64,000 nucleotides of DNA from Apostichopus japonicus (taxonomy: Eukaryota > Echinodermata > Holothuroidea > Aspidochirotida > Stichopodidae). The translations under genes were made by a program, and so were the position numbers. Position 1 is the first letter of the stretch; each line of letters starts with the position of its first letter. Below the pieces are notes generated by a model. The model ran no database searches, was not told the DNA's origin, and saw only the letters and a program-made list of their open reading frames with translations. This document shows positions 1 to 19,776 of this stretch, in pieces. The DNA lies in NCBI RefSeq assembly GCF_037975245.1, contig NC_092574.1, forward strand, positions 14,104,713 through 14,168,712, in the 5' to 3' direction.

Positions 1-1019
1 GTACTCAACGCCTGTGTCATTTTCTCAAATTTTCTACGGGTCTTCCATTTTTTTATTTGGTTAATCAAGCAAGATAACCCCCCCAAAAATTGGATTATCT
101 CCTGGCTGCCCATATAAATCCATAAATCCATCCTCTTTTTTATTAGTATTTTAACAGTATTGTTCTTACCAAATCGTCGGCACTAAGCATTTGTTTCATA
201 GACTAATTCGGAACTTGAAAACTGGTAACAAAATATGAGGTTATCAAAATCACTATAAATGACGATTACGGCAATCAATTTCAGGTTTGAAAGCCTGTTC
301 TCAGCCCAGTCTCTGTCTTTTTATCTATATATATCTCTCTCTTTCTCTTTCATTTTGTATCTTTTTTGATCATCACTTATTGCGTCATTATGACGTCAAT
401 GAGTTGCAAAAATCATCAACGATTTATTGATTAAATGAGCAGTCGAGTGGGTTTTGTTGTAATGCTCTCAGCTTATTTTCAAACCAACGATTTCATCTCA
501 TAATTTTGTCATTCACCGCGTCTCTTATGAACAGTTTTTTTGTTGTTGTATGTGTGTTTGTTGAATGAATATCACTTTTCTTTTCTCGTGATTATAATGA
601 GACGCGAGACGTTTTATCTCGTTTAAAAAGTCCCCTCCTATCAAGATTGTCCTAAAAGCTAATTATCACACGTAGATTATATGGCCTTCTTTCTTTCTTT
701 CTCTCTTTCTTTCATACATTCTTTTTTTTTTTTGGTCGACGGCGAAAAGAAACACAGACGATAAACCAAAGACTGTTCTAATTACAGACAGCTGTGATTG
801 CGTTGTGTTTCACAGTGAGAATCTCCAATGGAAGCAAAATAGCAAATATCAATCAATTTTTCTTTAATGACCAAAAATGGACGTCTTATTTTGCCTTTAA
901 AAGTTCATTGATGAACTATGCCGAACGGGAATAAATACGCCCCTAGATTTCTATTGAAGAAAGACGGTCGTATTAATCAGTTTGATATTTTGTCATTTTT
1001 TTTTCGATTGGAGAGCACG
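1..1019. other. No gene seen
   Basis: AT-rich DNA with TTTC/CTCT runs and the CRE pair at 381-399. Confidence 0.6.
381..399. promoter_or_regulatory. Paired CRE-like sites
   Basis: TGCGTCA-TTA-TGACGTCA. The 17-mer CGTCATTATGACGTCAA recurs exactly at 16581. Candidate bZIP (CREB/ATF) sites. Confidence 0.4.
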
Positions 1020-2560
1020 TGAGGCGTTGACAAAAACTTGAAGAGTGAAGAGGTAGGGAAAATTGGGTAAATTGAGAGTCGACGTTCGCGTCGTGAGTGC
1101 GACGCTGTCGGATATATTCCTAGCCATCTGCTAACCTCGACTGGCTACCTATAGTCTTACGACCGTCAGAGCAAAAGGAAAAGGCAAATAATCAAGAAAG
1201 AAAGGAAGGGAAAAAATAATACTCGGTGAGATAACAAAGACGAGATTCCATTAAACATAAAATTTTGTTTCCCTTGCCGATTTTTGTGTCCAGAAATCCG
1301 CGTTATCGATGAGCAGATTGCATTTAGGCTCTCGGAGACGAGCTACCTTTTGGTTCGGTCGTCCTGTCGGCACAATGGACCGTCTGCCTCGCGCAACCAA
1401 CATAAACCTTCGGGCTATGTCCCAGCTAACACCAAATACAGCAAATTGTAATTATTTCATCTAAAAAGTCGAGAAATGAGATAGATAATTTGACAAAAAT
1501 GAGGTTAATCTTAAGGTTGACGATGCCAAAGACCACAAGGCGGCGTGTTGACGACATTGTCTTGTCAGGTGCCGTGACTCGCCTCGACAGCTGGTCCTAG
1601 CGAAGGGTTACTGGGGGTTTGGCGACTCAAGACTCGTATACATCTATTTGACGAAAATGCCTTACTCTTCGTGTCTAATTTCTATAAGAAAGTATTCTAG
1701 AAAAAACAAAAAACCTGACGCAAATGATCCAAATGCCAGTTTCGAGACACTGCCGACACACGTGCCGGCCACAGCAGGTCTTCTTGTGCCACGGCAGCAA
1801 AGCGCAGTGGCTTCGGGATGTACACCTAGCTATACTGTAGCTTGTGTAGGAATTAAAATAAACAACAGTGATGGCAGGTTGCCCGTGTTTGGGTTCCGAT
1901 TTATCTTTTGGCAGATGAACGGATGCCGAATCTTGTAAGACCTTCGGAAACGCTGATTGGCCACCACAATCTTACGCAGTTAATAATATGGGTCCCAGCT
2001 GCCTCCGAATTCGTCCATATCCATTGTATTTGGAGGCAAACACATGGGAGAGACACTGGATTGGGTTTGTATGTACAATTGAATGTTATTGAGTGTTTGA
2101 CACACCTGCAGCACGCGCAGACCAGCCGCCTTGCCCGACCAATTAAGGCAGAATTAGATTCATGTGTGACCAACCATTAGTTCGAGTTTGATCAAGAGCC
2201 GGTCGACAACCGCCGAGCTACACTAGGCGCCGTCTCCGTTTACTTTTCGAGCGTGATATGAGCGTGTGGGTCGGTCAAAAAAGCGACGAACAGGAATGGG
2301 CCAGAAAAATCCCTTTGTCAGCGGCGGGTTGCTGTGAGCGTTCGCCGTCGATACACATTCATTCTTCTAGACCGAGCGCCTTTCAAGCGTGGCATATGGA
2401 CTCCAAGTGGCCCCATATGTCTCTGTCGATACTCACACCAAAACACATCTATTTTCTTTACCCCAATCCAACCCCGAAGAAGAAGAAGAAAAAACCCGTC
2501 CTGTAACATCCTGATTCCATCCGTGAATAAATAATAGGCCCGACGATAGTTCAACACAGC
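1020..2560. other. CpG-dense unassigned stretch
   Basis: CpG dinucleotides are far denser than in the flanks, e.g. 1080-1110 and 2200-2350. Overlapping open frames of 80-96 codons occur on both strands (1648-1938, 1901-2173, 1908-2180), but none resembles a known protein. It could be a promoter, a 5' exon of a neighbour or a conserved enhancer. Confidence 0.45.
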
Positions 2561-5500
2561 ACGCGGTAACTTTTATGAGGTATTTTAATATAACAAGTCA
2601 CAGCCACCAAGGGACGAACAATTAATCTCCCAAGCCAATGGCATCACCTACCAACTTTACATATCAATATAGTTTGTACGTTTATCCATATATACATGTA
2701 TATATATAGATATTAATAAAAAGACAAGCATAAGAAATCTGAAATCTGTAAGCACGGCCTGTCTTTCTCTAACCAATATTTCAATTCTCGACAGAGTTCT
2801 TTGTTCGTTTTCTTTCCCTTTATCTTATTTGGTAGATGCTGGTCGGATAGTTTTGCAAACTTTGCGTCTTTCATGATCAAATTCACAAGTTGCTACTGGT
2901 GCGGATTTGGGCTTCTGTTTTTTGAAGGAAATGTGATAACGAGATAGATTGGGCTGGTAGACTTACGAGGTGTCTAGATAGGACACTTAATTTTTCTTTA
3001 TAAAATATCATTTTTGGTTTTGTCATTCTTTTGATTTATCGTCTGGTAGGTTCGACTGAGCGTTAGGATGATATTATCATGACCGGAGCGGATTTTTATC
3101 AGCTTTTCGATGAGGCGTAACAAATTCGTTTTATGATGGGTCATTAGCCTTTTTTCCCTCTAGTATTTATAAAATAATAATTGTTTCGTCATGGCAGTCA
3201 ATTGGAGACCAAATTTTTTTAGGTTCTCATTTTCCTTATATAAAATATTTATAAGCATATTCATACATGTCACGTGACAGTTTTTTAATTCTAAGTTGAA
3301 ATGAAGTGATATGAGACTGGACTTGATAAAACGACCTAGTTACGTTTAAAAAAAATGACTGATTTACGATAAAAGTAATGAATTAATAGTTGTCGATAAT
3401 TTTTTATATCCTACTTTAAATTTAATAGTGAATTAATGGCGCCCTTGTAAAGCTCACTGTTATATATATTGGTAACGTAAAGAATGCGAAATGTGAAGAA
3501 TTGTTGCGCAATGTGTGACCTTTGACCTCACTGACAACTACACTGCTCATCAACTTTGCTACGGACGCCTAGAAGAGATATTCAACTTTAAGAAAAGGTC
3601 TATTTAGACAATGAAAATAGTTTTACTAAATTTGAAAATTGTAGGTGACGAAAAATGAATTTTTCTATTATTATGTCTTTGTTGAATGTCTACCCAGAGT
3701 CTAGGCATTACGACACTAAATTTAATTCCATAAATTGGACCTCTCGTCCTATCCCATTGAAGGTAATGCTCTGTTTACAGGAAACTAGAATAAGGAAGAC
3801 GAATTATTTTATCAAAATAAATCGTTTTCTAAATGAAAATAATATAATGATTTTAATATAAGGCAAGAAACTGCATACAATAGGTGATTTTGACGCATAT
3901 TACATGCCGAAATATGGTATTACGTCACACATCAATTTAGGAACCGCGTATGACCTTTGACCGCCGTTCATGGTCATAGAATCAATTTATAACATGTTTG
4001 TAAGAGTACCATGCGACTAGATTTCAATATTATTTAAAACTTGTCAGATTTATTTCTAAGGGAAAAATGTAAGCAATTTGCGTTTATTATCGCAGTATTA
4101 ATCTAACAGCTAATATATTTGAAAATAATATGTGTCCAATTTGACATAAAATCGTCACCCATGGTACTTGGCTATCTGTGGTAAACATTGGCTCACGATT
4201 TTGATGCTAACAAAGCGTTGGCAAGTTGAACTAGACGAGAATGATCAAAAATAGTTGTATTTAAATTCAATTTGGAAGGTTTTATGCGCATTTATTACCC
4301 AATTCCTGCTACAATACGTGCTCTTAGTTGTGTGAAATAGGCAAGCTGCCCGTCTGTGACGTCACAATCGGATAGGGCCTCCCACCGATAGCTAGCTATG
4401 GCTGCAACCGTATGCACTTGTTTGTGCAACCTCTCTAAACTAATTTTACCGATTCCTTTTTATTTTAATGAATTTCTTCTCCAGAAATTCGTTGGATGAA
4501 GACATTAAAAAAAAAACCTTTGATAATGTAGGAACATATTATTGTGCTATAGTCAATGAATGATGCAACCACGCACATAAGTCAAATATAACTTGATAGT
4601 ATGAACCTGTGGTAGGACCCTTGCAGGCATCCTTACTCCGCAGCACACTGAACCACTTCATTGAATTTCATGACGAAATAAAAAATAAAAAAAGCTAACT
4701 TCTTTCTAATTTTGCCCCTTTCTCCTTCCGTTTTCATGTATGAGAATACAACTTTATCTTGGCTACGATATAAATTTGCTAGTATTAATTTCTGTACCAT
4801 AAAACACAGTGGCGCAAGATGGGTTAACAATTGACGGGATGTACCTATAAGCTGTCAAAAGAGATATTGTCAACAACTTAAACAAAGGCAAAAGACAACC
4901 TTCCATATCAGCATTTATGAGATTTTTTCCCCTTTCTCCGATGTCCTACTTTGAAGGTGACCACGACGTCAAAATTCTCTGCCCATAAATCATAAAGTGT
5001 AGTATTTGTGTCGTTGCTGGGTGATGTTACATATACAACCTACACCCACCATATGGAAAATCTAATGCCAGTAGTAGTTACGCGAAATGAACCATTCCGC
5101 ATAGCAACGTCACGTTAATAGTGCTTCGTTCAAACTTTGAATTTGTTTTCTTCAAAAACCCTTTTGTTTTTCACCACAAAAGAATCAATTACAAATATAT
5201 ATATGGAACACAAGTCACTGAATATTCATGCAGTTGTGCAGTTGTGCAGTTGTGTAATTAATTTTTAGCATATAGGTCTACTTATCTTATAGTACCTCAT
5301 GTTATCGTTGACGTATTCCTTTTTCCGCAGATAGGAAAAAAATAAACATTTTTGAAGGTTTGTTAAATTACACTATAACTTATATATTTAAATAAGAATA
5401 AAAACATTAGAAGTAATGTCTTAATTTTCTTTGTTATGTTCCTTTTCTAGACTTCAAGAGCCGTTACGCCACGTTAAACGGTACTGTAACGAAACATGTA

Positions 5501-6380
5501 GGGTCGAGAAAACTCATTCATGTTTACCATAATGGAGAAGATCCGAAAGAAAATACTAAAGACAGATGATATTGAAATGTATTATAATTGAGTAAGTCTT
5601 TAAGAAAATAGCACGCCTATTATTACATACTGAATTCACATGAACACGTGCACATTGTGGAAACATTCCAAAAAAGTGAAATTAAACCAATTTAAGCCGA
5701 CCATGTTAATGAGATCTCCATGGTTACTGACTGTTTTCTAAAGATGTTTATGCACTTGAATGATTCTGGCGAAATATGAATAAATTTAAATTTTGTAATT
5801 TGTTTTATAGATGCTCAAAGAAAAAATCGGCACAATTCAAGACCAAACGATGAATATCAAACTTTGCTTGTTTAACTTTCCGTGACGCGAGCGACCTTGG
5901 GTAGGTCGACCCAGGGGAATTTTCTCCAAGTGGCGTGACAGACGTATATACGAAAGGAGGGGTTCTGTTTGTAATTACCTGCTAGTCAAATGGACAAACC
6001 CTGCTGCATTTAATTTATTTCTTTATAGGAGAGCTTTGTTGTTCATCTTCTGAAAAAAATATAATGATTTACCAGAATTGATTTGATAATTTTATAATAA
6101 AGAGAGAAAGGGAGAGAAAGCTCGAACTGTCATATTAGAAGTTGTTACGGCGTAGATCTCCTTATAGAACTAAGGAGAAACAAAGTACAAATGAAGTTTG
6201 CACCTTGCAGATGACGTCAAATCAGGCTGTCGTTAAAATGTGTTATAAAATTTTACTCTGTTGTGTATGAGTTTACCACAATAACTCAGTAACTGCTAAG
6301 TTTATCAACTACAAGAGAATACTTTAATCAAGCCTTGCAAAAGTTCACAACGAAACTTACATAAACAGGAAAGCCTTATA

Positions 6381-6388
<8 letters not shown>
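2561..6388. other. No gene seen
   Basis: AT-rich, with perfect CRE octamers at 4357 and 6212. Short open frames only. Confidence 0.6.
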
Positions 6389-6455
<67 letters not shown>

Positions 6456-6470
6456 GTATATATATATATG

Positions 6471-6538
<68 letters not shown>
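6389..6538. repeat. (TA)n microsatellite, left block
   Basis: About 150 bp of TA with TGTATA interruptions. A 38-bp unique stretch follows, containing ACTAGTG-TTC-CACTAGT, a small perfect hairpin. Confidence 0.98.
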
Positions 6539-6540
<2 letters not shown>

Positions 6541-6576
6541 ACTACTAGTGTTCCACTAGTCTCATCTAGTATCAAC

Positions 6577-11872
<5,296 letters not shown>

Positions 11873-11913
11873 AATATATATATATATATATATATTCAAT
11901 ATATTTATATATT

Positions 11914-11958
<45 letters not shown>

Positions 11959-12011
11959 TGTATATATATATATGTATATATATATTTCTATATATATTTC
12001 TATATATATAT
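11873..12011. repeat. (TA)n microsatellite
   Basis: Alternating TA with TTCAATA and TTTCTA interruptions; the open frames across it are artefacts. Confidence 0.97.
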
Positions 12012-14225
12012 ATCATAACAAACCTAATCAATGTCATTTACAATCAATACATGTCGTCTTAAAACCACATTTCATCCATCTTTTGTTAAACTTTCAATAT
12101 TGATTTTATATCCATGCAGATTTTGGACAGAAATTGATTCTCTTCGGCATCAAGCCCTGCAGCCTATTCAAATGTTGGGATCGGTAAATTGATAAATTCT
12201 TACTGAGGCATGAAATGTGACCTTTTATGATTAGTAAGGTAACAGGTTTATGATAGGAGTTGGAGTCTCAGTGTATCGTACCATTCATTAGCTGTTTTCT
12301 CTATCACTTCATTTCGTCTCATAATACATATGTTGAGGCGGGTCACGTGTTTCTAAAATTAAGAGAAAACGTAGCATAACGCCCCGAAAAATTCGACAGG
12401 TACCAGCAGAGAAGAGAAACAAAAATTAGAACAGGAAAATCCATCAATTACATTAAACAAAATTTGACAAGGTAAACAAACTTTGAACGGATAATTCCAT
12501 TTACAAAATTATTTTTGACCTGTTCAGCGTTCCTTGCGATTTGATAAATGATAAAAGAAGAGAAAAAAAAAACAGAAAAATGAAAAAAGGGCTAAATTGG
12601 GAAAATGAACCCAGTAAATTAGGTCAGAAGGCATTAAAGCAACTTGTTATATCATTGCAACTATACAATTAGTTGATGTGATATCCGTTGAACTGAGCCC
12701 TCCCAACAACAAGAAAATGAAAGAAAAGGGGGGAAAAAAAGTAAAAGCGATGAAACTGCAAGGCGGTTGCTATGCAATTGAACTGTTTGTAATAACAATA
12801 TGGCTCTCGTTGAACACAAGAGAATGACGTGTCGTACACTGCCCGAGGGTCAATTTGTACCTGCGATGCTGTGATTTGCCCCCAAGGGTTACTCCTTTCT
12901 GAAGAAGAGGGGGAAAAGAAAGTAGTCATGCGAGGGAATTGTATAAACTAGCTTTAGTTTGAGGCCTTGTTAAAAATAATGAATGAAAAAAGAGAGAAGA
13001 AATAAAAATAGGTTAACACAAAAATTACTTCACCTTTAAACAACGCCAGGTGTGTAATGGGTTAGACTTGGTGTTTTCGTTCCATTTCGTAGGTGGATCC
13101 AGCACATGCCGGTAATGAAATTGAATTCCAAGGGGGCTTGGAATTATAAACCTGTTCCCTATTTTTTTTATACTTCAAATATCAAAATGATGGAATTCTA
13201 TTTAAAAGAAGTCCAGACATTGTTTAGTTTTTATTCCGGAAAATTGTCGCTGACATTAATTGTTATGAAAACATAAATTATTGGATTTTTTAATTTTTTT
13301 TCATTATGGTTTGAAATAGTTTTCTTACAAAGAATACCTGCAAATTAACAAATTCTATTACACGGAGGATGAGTACATGTGACGTCATCAAAGTCAACAA
13401 TCTTGTAAGAGAGGATTCTTTGCATGTGGAGAGATAGGATGTGGGCTCACTTATCTTGCCCCCCCCCACCCATCTCCACCTCCACCCCTCTCTCGCTCGC
13501 TCGCTCTATATCCCACCAGCTCACTGAACGTTTACCTGATCACTCGCTCATCCTCTCACTAGCTTATGTCCCTTACCCCTTGCCCCCCCCCCCCCTTGAT
13601 TAGCTACACGAGGTAATTGTAGTAAACCATTTCTTTGTTAAGTTATAAACTCATATAAACTGACATAAGGCGAGCGTAAAACTACAACAAAAGTTCTTTA
13701 CAATCCATCTTACCAGTTTAATTTTCAGTCTCCCGTTTGTTCCTGGTACCAATGCTTTGGTACCCGCATGATTGTAATTAATATTCTCAGATTATCATAT
13801 CATACAATGCACAACACGTACAGAACTAACAAATACGCAAGTGGGTACAGTGAACAAGACAGAACGATAACAGTCTAAATACACACATTCGAAGATGTGG
13901 CTTACTCTGGGTTTAATTAATGCACGGTGGATTTCTTTACAAAATGTAACTTCCGTTTGACCATAAAATGTGTATGATGCTTCCTCTCTAAACGAGGGTA
14001 TCAACCGCCTCCCCATGCCCCTCCCCTCCCCCTCCCCAACCCTTACTCCGTTACCACCTATTTGTGGAAATTGTGTTCCACCATTATTTTCTCTTCTTTA
14101 ACGACAATCTCAAACCTCGTAAAACAAAATTTAAAAGGAAATAAAAATGTTCACCCCGTGTGGCCTTAAAACTTATCTTTTTGAAGTGATTTGATGATGA
14201 TACCAATTCATGATTAACTGGTCAC

Positions 14226-14252
14226 GCATGCGCATGCGCTCTGTTGACGTCA
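14226..14252. promoter_or_regulatory. NRF-1-like palindrome next to a CRE
   Basis: GCATGCGCATGCGC contains an NRF-1-type core TGCGCATGCGC variant, and 5 bases later TTGACGTCAC supplies a perfect CRE. Such pairs are typical of broadly active promoters, but no gene is visible beside it. Confidence 0.4.
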
Positions 14253-16577
14253 CACAGTGCACAGGTTGGAAAGGTCAAGGCTTACAAATGATAAAGCGAT
14301 AAACGTCAAACAAGAAATTATTAACAACAACAACAACAACAAAACGCAAAACCTTTGGTAATAAAATATGATGGATTGATTTTGACTGATCATAATTTGG
14401 GAGTATTGTGGGTAGCCGTTTGCGCCTATATTTGTTGGTCCGCGAGGTTCAATTAACCAGTTGCTGGTAGTGAAGTCGTTATTGTATATGAGTTCATGAA
14501 AACTCCCTTCTTTAATATAGGATAGCAAAAGACGTATACCAAAGAGCTAAATTAATTGAACATGGTGAGGTTAACTTCCTTAATAAGTTTAAGAATAAAT
14601 CTCTTTAAAGGAGACACAAGATCCTACAATGACTATTGGTCTTTGTGATAAAGATAACTGTCCTGAACTATCCCCTTATTTTCCCCACTCCCCATCACCC
14701 CACTCCCTACCCCCAAAATAGCTAAGGAAATTCGTATACGATTTGCGGGATATTTGCGATTTATTGTTCCTTCATACACAAGGCCGAAGACTTAATCAAG
14801 TATAAATTTGCTATTATGGAGCCTCACTACCTTCGACTATTTAACGGGGGCGGCGGAAGAGGACTCAATCTGGAGGGGTAGGGGAGGGGCGTGGATGGGC
14901 GATGGAAATGAGAAAAAAACTTCGACGGCATTGGGACATGTGAATTCAACTTCGGGGTAGGGGGGGGGGATCATAAGTCACCTCAAAACTCTCCAACAAA
15001 ATCGATCCTCTGTGCATTACATATCCAAGTATCACAAACTAGATAATATGAATGTTCTTCAACAACAGGGTCCTTTTTAATAACTTTGTTTTAATTAACT
15101 TTTCAACCACAGGGCACATCTTAATTACAACCATGGAAAATGGGCGTTTTCTATTTCTTTAACAAAACTTGGGGACGTGCACGCTGTTCCGTCACCCTTG
15201 CAGATTAATAAATAGTTAATTACTTCATAGTAATGTAATTTTCGGATTACATAGGTTACACCTGCCATGTTGTTCCTTGGTAAACTCACAGTCAGATTGT
15301 ATCCAACCCCTACCCCACCCCCTCCTTCGCGCCCAACGACACCAAAGTCATTGTTTGGCGCAGTTTCAGCAATCTTGCTGGAGTGAAACATTCTCAATTT
15401 CGAGACAGTGGAATACATACCTTACGTCGTGACCAGTGTTCAATGACTAGTGGGAATATTAGTTTTATTAAATATGAAACAGTCGTCTATTATCCTGACC
15501 CCTTCCCGACCTCAAAGGGATTGGAAGGGAATCAGAAAAAGTGACCCTTCGAAAACAACTTCAAAATTTCTCTCTTGTTAGTTCGTTTTTCACAGAATTA
15601 AAAATATGAGAAGGCGCGCGTATGGGAAGTTCTTCTGATGAAGTAGTTGGAAATTGTTGTGAATAAATAAAGCTCATTCAATTGCTATTAGTTGACAATC
15701 ATGGAACTGGAAAGCCGGGTATGTTTATTCATCATTTGTCCCGACATGACATACGGTAACATGACGTAATATGACGTAACATGACATCCAATTTCACAAG
15801 TTCAGGATCCGAACCTTGTGGTTGTTTGACAATGCAATAAAAGAAAACAAAACCGTTGAATCAATCAATTTTTTACGCCTATTTATTCATACTTATCATT
15901 AGAAATTATGCAAAATAAAAATAAAGAGAGATAAAAAAGAAGCTTTATTCTTGGATTGAATTTAAATTTATTTCTTAGCCCGCTTTAAAATAATTATAGC
16001 ACACAAGCATATCAAGACAAATAGTTGGAATGGAAGAAACACATTGCACGGTCGATTGAGAGAAAATTTTAATTACATGCACCCATTGGACAATGGCCAG
16101 TTCCGCGATGAGTAAGGAATATGCATCGACAGATGCATGGCTTTCAGCAGATGAGGAACGGTTAATCATCGATGGTTCAAATATACGATATACGCATGTG
16201 CAGAACTACCTTAAACATTTGCTACTCGTCATAATGACAGGATCAAATTAGATATGAGGTCACCAAAAATGTAATTACTAATTAGGATGAACCATTTTAA
16301 ATATTAAAACCGGTTGGTATTTTTGTAGCCTTGTGCCGATTGCAAACTATAGAAGATTATACTAACGTAATTAAAAACACTGCATGGCTATAATAATGCG
16401 CCACATTTTTGCCCATTTTTTTTCTTATCTCTGTCTGGGGATGTTATATTATACTGTTGCATTAATAAGGAATCAAATGAAAGCGTGTTTTGAAGAAAAA
16501 GAAGAAATATTGAGAGGATAATGAATCTCATTGTTGTTATTTATTCGTTATTTTTTTATTCCCCAAATGGATCCTTT

Positions 16578-16597
16578 TGACGTCATTATGACGTCAA
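16578..16597. promoter_or_regulatory. Two CRE octamers, 11 bp apart
   Basis: Two perfect TGACGTCA octamers separated by TTA, forming an almost complete larger palindrome, 1.5 kb downstream of Gsx. Confidence 0.45.
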
Positions 16598-18104
16598 GTC
16601 TTGAGATGAGTTTTTCTATGTCTACATTTACTACTTAAAAGAGGTTTGTGTGCTTGTAAGGTGCATCTTCCTTCACAAAAAGAAGTTTGAGTCTAAAATA
16701 CATTGTTGCAGTAACATCGCTATATATATGATTCATTTTCAAGCTGTGGAAAACAAAACGTTTTTTGGAGTAATCATCGTAACTTTATTCGATATTAAAA
16801 AAAAAACGTCCATTATTTCGGACTTTGAAACCCGTTCGTACGAGACTTTCATTAAGAATGTCACACTATTTCATTATTTACATCCTTTTTTTTTTTTTGA
16901 TTTTAAAGCATTATTAAAATTTGTAGTCTTAATCTGCGCATATACTTCTCTGACGTTACTGCACCCACTCACCTTATTCAGCAGTTTTGTAATCAGAGTA
17001 GGTGTTTAGGGTAGATTCCTGCCACCCCCCAAGTTCCTCAACCACTTCCCCACTCTCATCCTCACCATCAAATTTCGTCCTTTCCCTCCCTTTCAGTGGG
17101 ATGATCAGTTAATCCACTATACGATATCAGCTTCACCGTACTACTTAACAAAAATTGTCACTTTTAATCGAAATAGTGTTAATTGTGGAGAATTACAATG
17201 AACGGAAATAAACATTGCGAGGATGAAGCTACGTTTTTATACAAAAACTTGTAATGATAAGACTGGAAAGGAAAGAGAACCGTGTCTGTTCTGTTAGAAG
17301 ATTAAAACATAGAGCGGTTACTAAAAGTCTTTTGAAACTATATCTATAAATGCAAATGAATAAGGTAACAAATACACAGTCAAAATAACAGCTGTCTTCT
17401 GACCTGACTCTTGGATCCCCCTCCCAATATTACTCCCTTTTCATCCCCCCTCCCCCAGCCTTGCCCTCCGATGGAAACCTCTGCTACGTATTTATCTTAC
17501 AACCTTATTTTTCACCCGTTAATCGTTACATAAGCTTGTTTATTCTCATATACATATCACGCCGTTACTTTAAACTTTATCATGTGTCATGATAAAAAAT
17601 TTAAGGCCTTTGATACTGCTTTCAATTTAAGTGTGCTAAAAAAATATTAAAAAGAACTTTTTTGTTCACTTTGCACCGCTGTAAATCATATTATTACAGT
17701 CTTTATATAAGAGAATTTAATTTCCTCCTTTGATGTAAAAGACTTTTCAGAGTAGCTGTAAAGTGCAGTTTGAAATTTCAGGAATAGAAACTTAAAGTCA
17801 GCCAAAACTGAGCCTGGAATACGAAGCCAAACTATCAACTCTCAAGCCCGGTCCCATTTTACATTGAGATTGTACCCACGTGATTATGACGATTTCACGT
17901 CAATACTTTGATATCTCTAGCATATTTGATATCCCTAGCATTTAATTAAAGACTGAAAAATGACCACGTATTTGCATGAACTGTCTAATCCCAATGTTAA
18001 ACAGGTTCAGACTATACAGACCTGTTTCTGTGACATTTTTTTATCGGATAGTCTCGTTAATATTAGACACAATTTAACTGCTTCAAAAAAAAATATATTA
18101 AAAA

Positions 18105-18604
18105 TCAGTCTTTGGTTATGGATATTGTTTTGTCTGTTTTACTATAGTCGCCATTCGTGTGTTTCTTCTCAACCTTTTTCGAGCACTTCTCTCTGAATTC
18201 GGGGGCGTCGTCTGACGTCAAGGAATCCTTTTCCGTTGAAGATGCCGCGTCGTCGTCGTGATCCGTAGACTCCACTAACAAGCCGTTCCCTTCAATGTCA
18301 CTGTCGGGCTCGTCACAACACACGCCACGCATTGTCAGTCTGTTTGACCTATGACATTTACATCCTTGGACTTGTTGGGATAACACCTTGCTCTCTTTCT
18401 TGTACTTGACGCGTCGATTCTGGAACCAGATTTTGACTTGTTTCTCGGATAAATTTAAGTAAGTAGCGATTTCTATCCTCCGTAGACGAGACAGGTACAT
18501 GTTAGCAGCAAACTCCCTCTCTAATTCCAATAGTTGGGTGCTGGTAAAGGCGGTCCTAACCCTCTTAGAACTGTTAGGAGAATGAGATTCCGGCTCTGTT
18601 GACT
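18105..18604 (-). CDS. Gsx: Gsx coding exon 2 (homeodomain)
   Basis: 500 nt: two bases completing codon 174, then 165 codons and the stop. The acceptor lies after a pyrimidine-rich run (about 18605-18630 on the plus strand). The homeodomain occupies about 18390-18570. The tail runs through GCKC and clusters of Asp, Glu and Ser to a Lys/Thr-rich end. One perfect CRE octamer TGACGTCA (18213-18220) falls inside the coding region, where it reads through the Thr-Ser-Asp codons. Confidence 0.96.
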
Positions 18605-19699
18605 CTGTACCATGAAGAAGAGAGAGGGAAAAAATTAAAGCTAAAATCGAGATTCATAATTATACATTCAATACAAGTGGAGACACAATCAAAGTAAACA
18701 GTAAAATTGATGACATTAAAATTAAAATAAATTGTTTACAGAAAAATATCGTAGTGATTTCTTTGTATTCTCTCAATTTCCGATAACCTTTGTTTGAAAG
18801 AGCCATGACAATAAAAAGAAGGAAAAAACCCCTTTTCCGACAAATAAAGTTGATCTATTCTTCCTAGTGGTACGTTAATCATTTATCCTTTTACGCTCCT
18901 GAGAACCATTGCTTCTTTTATATGAATATTCATGGAGATATTATTATCAATCATCCAATGACAACAAAGTAAAACCGTCGACAATTCGTTACTGCTTCAA
19001 GCGTATACTAGTCGATTACAATGGTACGACTTGTGGTTACTTTGTTGGCGTTGAATGGCGACAACGCTTTTACCAAATCTTACGAAGTAGTATTTCAAAT
19101 AATTTAAACCCTTCATAATTAATTGATACATTTTTAAACAGCTTGCTTCCGACTCTGCATCCATTAATGTTTCAAACATTAAAGTCTCTCATAAAAGTTT
19201 AACTCCTTCCAACGCCGATTAAATTAATCCAACCCTTTCTTGCCTTTTATTTTTGGTAATTGCGCAATATTAGTAATCACCACCGATTTTAAGAAAAATA
19301 TGTCAGCAATCACGTGTTTGAAGCATAAATTACCTAAGTTATTTTAACCCGTCGCTTTTTTTTTTCAAAAAGAAAAAAATTATTTCCATTCATCCGTATT
19401 TACCCGAAGTATACATAGCATAACATCGTGCGGTTTGATCCGCAATGAATAAACAAAATACACCGTTGATTTGATAACATGCTCATACGGTAATTCATTC
19501 ATGTCACTTAGCCGCATGTTCAAGCATTAAATTTTTATCCCCAAGTGTAAATTGGTTACAGGTATATGGTTTCCTTGGGATTAATTAGCATGGCTTGTAA
19601 TTCGATAATGCGACACACAATTACGTCTATACTCCAAAGACGTGACTTCAATCAAGCAGCTCATTTGGCAAGGTCACGATTCTTTGAAACGCGCTGTAT

Positions 19700-19776
<77 letters not shown>

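Larger units (their letters stand above)
12012..18104. other. 3' flank of Gsx, no gene seen
   Basis: Holds CRE octamers at 13380, 14245, 16578 and 16589, and a cluster of TGACGTAA and ATGACAT repeats at 15743-15788. ATTAAA on the minus strand at about 17942 is a possible Gsx polyadenylation signal. Confidence 0.55.
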
